Origin: Cyathus striatus
Lineage: Eukaryota > Basidiomycota > Agaricomycetes > Agaricales > Nidulariaceae
DNA length: 64,000 nt
NCBI GenBank assembly: GCA_025738555.1
Contig: JAOVFP010000006.1
Coordinates: 3,968,001 to 4,032,000, forward strand
Reading direction: 5' to 3'
The notes beneath the pieces were generated by a model that was not told where the DNA came from, ran no database searches, and saw only the letters and a program-made list of their open reading frames with translations. Below are positions 58,700 through 64,000 of this stretch, one piece after another; the first letter of the stretch is position 1; each line of letters starts with the position of its first letter. Both the position numbers and the translations under genes were made by a program.

Positions 58700-59600
58700 A
58701 GTTGACTAAAGCCTAGTATATTCATATGCTCATTGAAGAGGACGAAGTGTGCTTGAAGGTTCCTCAACGAAAAAATGCGAGCGGTTGGCACGTCTGTCCA
58801 ACCTTAAGGTTCTAAGGTAAGGTAGAAGAGTGTGTTAGCGACGTAATTGAGAGAAATGATGACGCAACAAGGAGCAGAACTTCGAGATGAAGTTCTGGAG
58901 TGAATTCGGAAAAATGAGACTTGGTGAGAACAATCAGAACGAGAGAGAGTGAGAGGTAGAAACGAGGGGTGAACTTCACTGAAGTACGGTAGACCTAGAT
59001 ACACAGTTTAAATAGGAAGAGAAAGGGAAATATACCTAAAAGGAGTGAATAAAATTTTATTAAACCCAAGGAGGTGATAAGGACTGGACTACGGTTTCAA
59101 GGAGAGTAATACTAAGAGAATGAAAAATAAATGTAAAGAAGTCTTGAAGCGACGGCGAGGGGGAGGGGCAGATGTAGAGTTGTTGGCCCAAGCAATGTGG
59201 TGTGACCGATGCTCAGATGAAACTTGCTGTCTTGTGCATGCGTATCAAGGTCCGTTGCTTCGCAACTCTTATTAGAGTGTCTTAGGTGCGCTTCCGTATG
59301 TGTCCAATGTTTGAGAGTTGGGTGGATGCAGTCCGATGTCAAGAGCGTTGGGATGCGTTCAGGAGGATGGTTCAACGGCAGACGCGTTGACACGCTTGAT
59401 GGGAAAGTCACGTGATGACGCCGGAACACGTCAGAACGTCGATTCTACCATGCAGGCAGAAAGCCTGCTCTACATCATTATTCCCAGAGATACTATTTAC
59501 TATCTGTTCTTTGACTCACCAGACTACTGTACATCTCTTTCATCTCAGGCTCATAATATAGCAAAAAAACTGATAAATTAGTATGTACCTAATGGGGTAC
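58700..59600. other. Intergenic, no gene recognised
   Basis: Only short compositional frames on both strands (59112-59581). Confidence 0.4.
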
Positions 59601-61190
59601 CACATCCAAACCAGTGACACTAATACTCCCTGCTTATTGAATTTTTAAGTCAGGTTTAGCATCCTCTGGGGCAAGCCTCATGTTGGACTTTACATGTGCA
59701 GCATTTAGTCTATTTACTATCCTTTCCAGTCCCTTCCCACTCTCCCCTCCTCTGCTCTCCCATGTATTCTGAGTTATCATTATATTCTATTGAGTACCCA
59801 TCCCCCTGAGGGGAGGAGCATAGTGTAGATTTGAGCTGCCCTTGTGTGAAAGCAGGCCCTGTGTTCTGGTGTGTTCAAGTGGTTGTTGAGTGCACTGGAA
59901 ATGGGTAGGAGGCCAGCACAGGGTGGTGCATCCCACAGTATGAATGTGGGTAGAGGTTTTGTGCTGCCTTATCCTGGCCAGCACTTGACTGCTACTTTTC
60001 ATGTATCTGTGTAATAGTGATTTTTTTTGTGTTTATACATTTCATTAGAGTACCTCACTGATATATGTCTGAGAACCTTTTTGTTGCTCCCACAAATTTT
60101 AAGACTGCTTTGATTCCCTTCTCATCACTCATTAGGAACCTGAAGTTGTGTGCTTTTCTCCCAAGCTTCCTGTTCATTTCATGTCGTTCCATGGCATATG
60201 TTGGACATTTGAAGAGGAAATGATTTACTGTCTCACAGACAGTTATGTGCAATTGTTCCCAACACTTCTCACACCTGCTGAATTATGCTCATTTGAATCA
60301 ATGTAAGTAATCTGCTAGTGGGGCATGCCCAGTATGTAGCTGGATAATAATTGAGGTCTGCAGCTGTGACATTTCTAGTTTACCAATCATGTTCCTAAAC
60401 TTGTGATATGGGAAATCTATCCCTAAAGCTTTCAGTCGTTCCATGCGCTCCAATTCATTCCTAACATCCATCCATTTGTGCTTGAGAGTTTCTGCCATAT
60501 GTTGTCTGATGGCAGACAGGCTGATTGGCAGCCCACCCTGTGTGCAGAGTATCAGTGGTAGGCTGATGGGAGGGGAGCTTGATCCTGTCTGCTGCCTTGT
60601 TACCTTTGACCTCGCTGTGGCCAGATATCCATCAAATTGTTATGCTGCAGTTAGTCTCTCACCCATTATGTTGCATGTCTCTCGTGCACACTTGTGCCAT
60701 GCTGTCCAGAATCACTGTGCATAGATACTGTGCTGGGGCCAGTTTTTTTTTGTTGAGAGCCTGTAGCACTGACTTGCCATCTGAGAGAATAGAACTTGGG
60801 TCTGTGCATGTAGGTAGCTCCTCTTTCAGCATCCATGCTCCCATGATGAGGCCCACTGCCTCGGCTTCATATGTGGTGTGTTCTGCAATAGGACCTAGGT
60901 GGTATCATAGCTTTTTAGTAGGCTCACTGTCATTATTGCAGTACATTACTGCTGAGGCCCCAACAAATCCATTCTGCCCTGAGCCATCTGTGTATAGTCA
61001 GATGATATCTTTCAGTGCCTTCTCCACTTCCATTGATTCCTCCTGGGTTGATGCTATATGTGTCTGGAACTTCTTCATGTATGTTGGGGGACAAGTTTCA
61101 GAGCATATTGTTTCCAGCCGATTGGGAGGCGGTGGTGCAAAGTATCTGATTAGCTGGTGAAGATTTGTGAGATGTCGAGCTCTTTACACT
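59600..61190 (-). mobile_element. 5'-truncated LINE: RNase H domain, zinc knuckle and 3' UTR
   Basis: Read on the minus strand from about 61010. RNase H motifs: YTDGSGQNGF, then YEAEAVGLIMGAW, LSDGKSVLQAL, and GHSEVKGNKAAD, so the catalytic Asp, Glu, Asp and the late His/Asn/Asp are visible. The C-terminal part includes KHKWMDVRNELERM, HTGHAPLADYLH and the CCHC-like CEKC...ETVNHFLFKCPTY with LGRKAHNFRFLM, features of fungal non-LTR elements (Tad/RTE style). Frameshifts (about 60560) and stops (W to stop near 61000 and 60910) make it defective. Reverse transcriptase and endonuclease are missing, as usual for 5' truncation. About 450 bp of 3' tail runs to 59600. Confidence 0.75.
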
Positions 61191-61199
61191 TAGCTAGGT

Positions 61200-61388
61200 G
61201 TTCTGTACGGATCTGTGCGGATTCTGCAGAATCTGTACTTTTTGAAAATGGCTGGGCTATCACTATATTGAATGTGAAATTCCATACAGATTCTGTATGG
61301 ATTCTGTACGGAATTTAAAATTCCATATGGAATACGCAGAATTCCATAATGAAGACTTTATTGGAATCCGTACAGATCCTTACAGAAC
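61200..61388. mobile_element. MITE, 189 bp, TIR GTTCTGTAMGGATCTGTRCGG
   Basis: The left end gttctgtacggatctgtgcg and the inverted right end gttctgtaaggatctgtacg match with few differences over about 27 bp. Internally, ATTCTGTACGG and GGAATTC-type motifs repeat in both orientations. It lies immediately beyond the 5' break of the LINE. No target duplication could be fixed. Confidence 0.65.
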
Positions 61389-61432
61389 TTATTAATTATT
61401 TATATTAATTATTTACATGAAAATAAAATGCG

Positions 61433-61512
61433 CCATGTGTGGTTTGAACCCTCACTGTGCTCAATGATTTGTAATCAAATATATCGCGCGCTAAACCATC
61501 TAAGCCAACATA
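61433..61512 (-). other. tRNA-like sequence (A and B box), probably a relic
   Basis: On the minus strand TGGCTTAGATGG fits the pol III A box and GGGTTCAAACC the B box at tRNA-like spacing; the outer bases pair 6 of 7 (catatgt with acacatg). The anticodon stem does not fold and the T stem is imperfect, so this is more likely a tRNA pseudogene or SINE head than a working tRNA. Confidence 0.35.
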
Positions 61513-61609
61513 TGTTTCTCATCATCGCATAACCGCCCATAACATGACGCTTGTCTGGCTGTCGTTAACCAGCGCATACCCAGGTGACACGTCACTAGCA
61601 CTCACTGCT

Positions 61610-61810
61610 CAGCACCATCTCGTCTCACTCCCACCACCTTCGCTCTCACCACCATCTTCGCTTCCACCACCTTCACTCCTGCCGTCACCTTCGCTCCCAC
61701 CACCACCTTCGTTCCCACCACCATCTTCGCTCCCACCATCTTCGCTCCCGCCGCCGCCTTCGCTCCCACCACCTTCACTCCCACCACCTCATCTCGCTCC
61801 CACCACTCCT
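61610..61810. repeat. CTTCGCTCCCACCAC minisatellite
   Basis: About twelve copies of a 15-18 bp unit 'cttcgctcccaccac', giving proline/serine-rich frames on one strand and Val/Gly/Ala-rich frames on the other. Not coding. Confidence 0.85.
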
Positions 61811-61899
61811 CGTCTCCTTCGACACCCTTTGACTGTTCTCCTCCACACGTGAACGTGAAGAAGCCAACTAAGCCGCTGGCAAGGAGCATGCCGTTTCCC

Positions 61900-62770
61900 C
61901 TCCCCCCTCTCGTGTCCTCATCCAACAAATGACAAGGATGAATCCTTGCACCTCGTCTCGCAAGTGATGAGTGTGCGTTCCTCCTCCCTTCTCACACCTC
62001 GTCTCACAAATGACGAGGGTGCCATTTCCCATCCCCCCTCTCGTGTCTTCATCTCGCAAATGACGAGGATGAATCCTCGCACCTTGTCTCGCAAGTGACA
62101 AGCATGCGTTCCTCCTCCCTTCTCGCACCTTGTCTCGCAAATGATGAGGGTGCCGTTTCCCATCCCCCCTCTTGTGTCCTTGTCTCGCAAATGACAAGGA
62201 CGAATCCTTGCACCTTGTCTCGCAAGTGACGAGCATGCGTTCCTCCTCCCTTCTCGCACCTTGTCTCGCAAATGACAAGGGTGCCATTTCCCATCCCCCC
62301 TCTCATGTCCTCGTCTCACAAATGACGAGGATGAATCCTTGCACCTCGTCTCGCAAGTGACGAGCATGCGTTCCTCCTCCCTTCTCACACCTCGTCTCGC
62401 AAACGACGAGGGTGCCATTTCTCCTCCCCCCTCTCATGCCCTCGTCTCACAAATGACGAGGGTGCCATTTCTCCTCCCCCCTCTCGCGCCATTGTCTTGC
62501 AAATGATGAGGATGAACCTGCGCACCTCGTCTCGCAAACGACGAGGGTGCCGTTTCTCCTCCCACCTCTCATGTCCTCGTCTCGCAAGTGACGAGGGTGC
62601 TGTTCCTCATCCCCCTCCCCCTCATTCGTACCTCCTCGTCTCACAAACGACGAGCGTACATCCCTCCTCCTCCTCCTCTACACCTTGTCTTGCAAATGAT
62701 GAGCGTGCTGTTCCCCCCCCTCCCCTACTTCCTTGTCTCGCAAGCGATGAGGAAGATCATCCTTTCCTCT
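61900..62770. repeat. CTCGTCTCGCAAGTGACGAG minisatellite
   Basis: About 25 units of 'ctcgtctcgcaaatgacgag' type, each a small hairpin (ctcgtc..gacgag), arranged in higher-order blocks of about 130 bp that also contain 'gcgttcctcctcccttctc' (five blocks, 61950-62450). Reverse complement of the unit at 52.8-53.8 kb. Repetitive frames here are not genes. Confidence 0.9.
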
Positions 62771-63170
62771 GCCTCCTCGTCTTGGGGGAGGGGAGGGGAG
62801 AGCGAGGGAAGGGGAAGGATAGCAGGGGAAGGGGAGGGGAGGGAGAGTGAGGGAAGGGGAGGGGGGAAGAGCGAGGGAAGGAGAGGGATAATGGGGGAAG
62901 AGGATAGCGAGGGAAGGGGAGGAGAGGGAAGAGCGATGGAAGGGGAGAGATAGCAGGGGAAGGGGAGGGGAGGGGAGGGGAGGGACAGCGGAGGAAGGGA
63001 GGGGAGGGAAGGGAAGGGACAGCGGAGGGAGGGGATAACGAGGGAAGGGGAGAGGAGGGGGGAGTGACGGAAGGAGGGATGGCGAAGGAAGTGGAGAGCG
63101 AGGGGAGGCAAGGGACAGCAGAGGGAGGGGAGAGCGACGGAAGGGGAAGGGGCGAGGGGAGGGGACACCT
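62771..63170. repeat. GGGGA/GAGGG purine tract
   Basis: About 400 bp of nearly pure G/A on the plus strand, with 'agcgagggaagggga' and 'gacagcggagg' units. Could form triplex or G-quadruplex structures. Low-complexity. Confidence 0.85.
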
Positions 63171-63480
63171 GCCCTCGATATGCGCTTGCCACCCATATCC
63201 CCACCCTCAACGCCCCCCTCGATGTGTGCCCGCTACCTGTGTACCACCACCATCATCCCTCAATGCACGCTTCCATGCACGTACCCCATTTTCACCCCCT
63301 TCAACGCCCTCCCCCATCGTCACCCCCCTTCAACCCCCTCCCCCATCACTACGCCCCCCTTCAACACCCACTCGACGTGCACCTGCCACCTGCATACCCC
63401 ACTATCACCCTCAACACATACATCCACCTGCGCACATGTGTCATCATCCCCTTTTACTCTCCCCTGTCTGCCATTTCCAA
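63171..63480. repeat. C-rich low-complexity region
   Basis: Cytosine-rich sequence with 'cacccccttcaac' like repeats, mirror in composition to the purine tract before it. Confidence 0.5.
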
Positions 63481-63840
63481 TATTAGTATATGCTAGAGTA
63501 GATATTCATGTAGTAGTCATGTACACCGTAAATACTAAAATAATATAAACATTTATAACATTCATTCCGATGCATTAAGTACATTCAGAATGATAGAGTA
63601 GCAATCTACATCCTATGAATATGCTGCCACAGTAAAACGATCTCACGTTGAACCATGTAATCGCTTGTCTTACATTACAGTATGTTCGTTATCGCATACA
63701 ATCTCATGTATCAATAGATTGCCACACCTAAGCGATCTCACATTCAATTGAATTCTGAGCTCAATGACCTTGTGATTGCTTACGCTACACTACAGCATGC
63801 TCGATATCATGTCCTATGAATAACTCAACTGGCACCTGAT
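63481..63840. other. AT-rich, no gene recognised
   Basis: Two copies of a loosely similar 100-bp stretch ('atcgcttgtcttacattacag' at 63660 and 'gattgcttacgctacactacag' at 63774) suggest a small duplication. Confidence 0.35.
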
Positions 63841-63849
63841 GTTATATCC

Positions 63850-64000
63850 ATGTCCGGATACATCGTGCCGACGTTCCCACGTGACCTTCTAACATACCCG
63901 GTCCGTTCCCGGAATGTACCCGCTTCGGGTTTACACTTCCCGACGTTCCCGCCCGGGAACGTACCCGGAACCCGTCGGGTTTTCTATCGGGTATCCCGGA
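63850..64000. repeat. CCCGGAAC/GTTCCCG inverted motifs, start of a further element
   Basis: Dense alternation of 'cccggaac', 'gttcccg' and 'gggtt' (for example 'gacgttcccgcccgggaacg'), cut by the window end. The pattern of short inverted motifs resembles the subterminal parts of the hAT-like element at 17.7 kb. Confidence 0.4.

Noticed and set aside
61600..63500. Proline/serine-rich and arginine-rich proteins on both strands
   Set aside because: Frames follow the period of the minisatellite and the purine or pyrimidine bias; no introns or conserved domain.

Overview
The window is nuclear DNA of a filamentous basidiomycete, most likely an agaricomycete. The reasons are short GT-AG introns (about 38-95 nt) in every real gene, a NACHT domain fused to a long WD40 array, a multi-pass membrane gene resembling the basidiomycete DUF6534 family, and a CCHC/RNase H type LINE. 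Genus cannot be decided from sequence alone; a repeat-rich (for example ectomycorrhizal) genome is my guess. Gene density is low and much of the window is repeats and mobile elements.

0-17 kb. This block holds the right half of a minisatellite-carrying element (1 to about 1300), a short broken gene (1312-1659), a seven-exon proline-rich gene on the minus strand (4446-2032), a WD40 gene (6159-7783), a gene for the transcription elongation factor Spt5 (8119-15189), and a convergent SAP-like gene (16318-15286). Four of these five keep consistent exons and splice sites but carry isolated in-frame stops, mostly TGA where CGA would fit, so they look like recent pseudogenes. The intergenic spaces share a G-rich motif and a hairpin of about 60 bp. 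Intron 3 of the Spt5 gene contains a 4.1 kb foldback element (9741-13863).

17-25 kb. A hAT-like non-autonomous element (17667-19654) with an 8-bp target duplication sits inside one copy of a diverged segmental duplication; the second copy (about 22760-24560) preserves a related empty site.

25-31 kb. A NACHT-WD40 STAND protein (25884-30465) has 16 WD repeats, 15 of them almost identical 43-residue units that vary at a few positions, as in fungal NLR-type recognition receptors. The phases of its second intron do not match by one base. A TIR-type element follows (30723-31650).

31-48 kb. Mostly gene-poor or decayed DNA around two clean genes: a forkhead transcription factor (40237-38751, minus, four exons, 434 aa) and an MFS transporter (46983-45081, minus, seven exons, 523 aa).

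48-64 kb. Repeats dominate: an inverted-repeat element (50.8-52.0 kb), a GACGAG minisatellite that recurs in opposite orientation at 62 kb, a Mutator-like element with 217-bp TIRs and a 9-bp target duplication carrying a truncated helicase-like fragment (53805-55064), a degenerate seven-helix-type membrane gene (56681-58674), a 5'-truncated LINE (about 59600-61190), a small MITE, and low-complexity arrays to the end. The genes do not form one pathway. The functional themes are transcription (Spt5, forkhead), recognition (NACHT-WD40) and transport (MFS), in a landscape shaped by non-autonomous DNA transposons.
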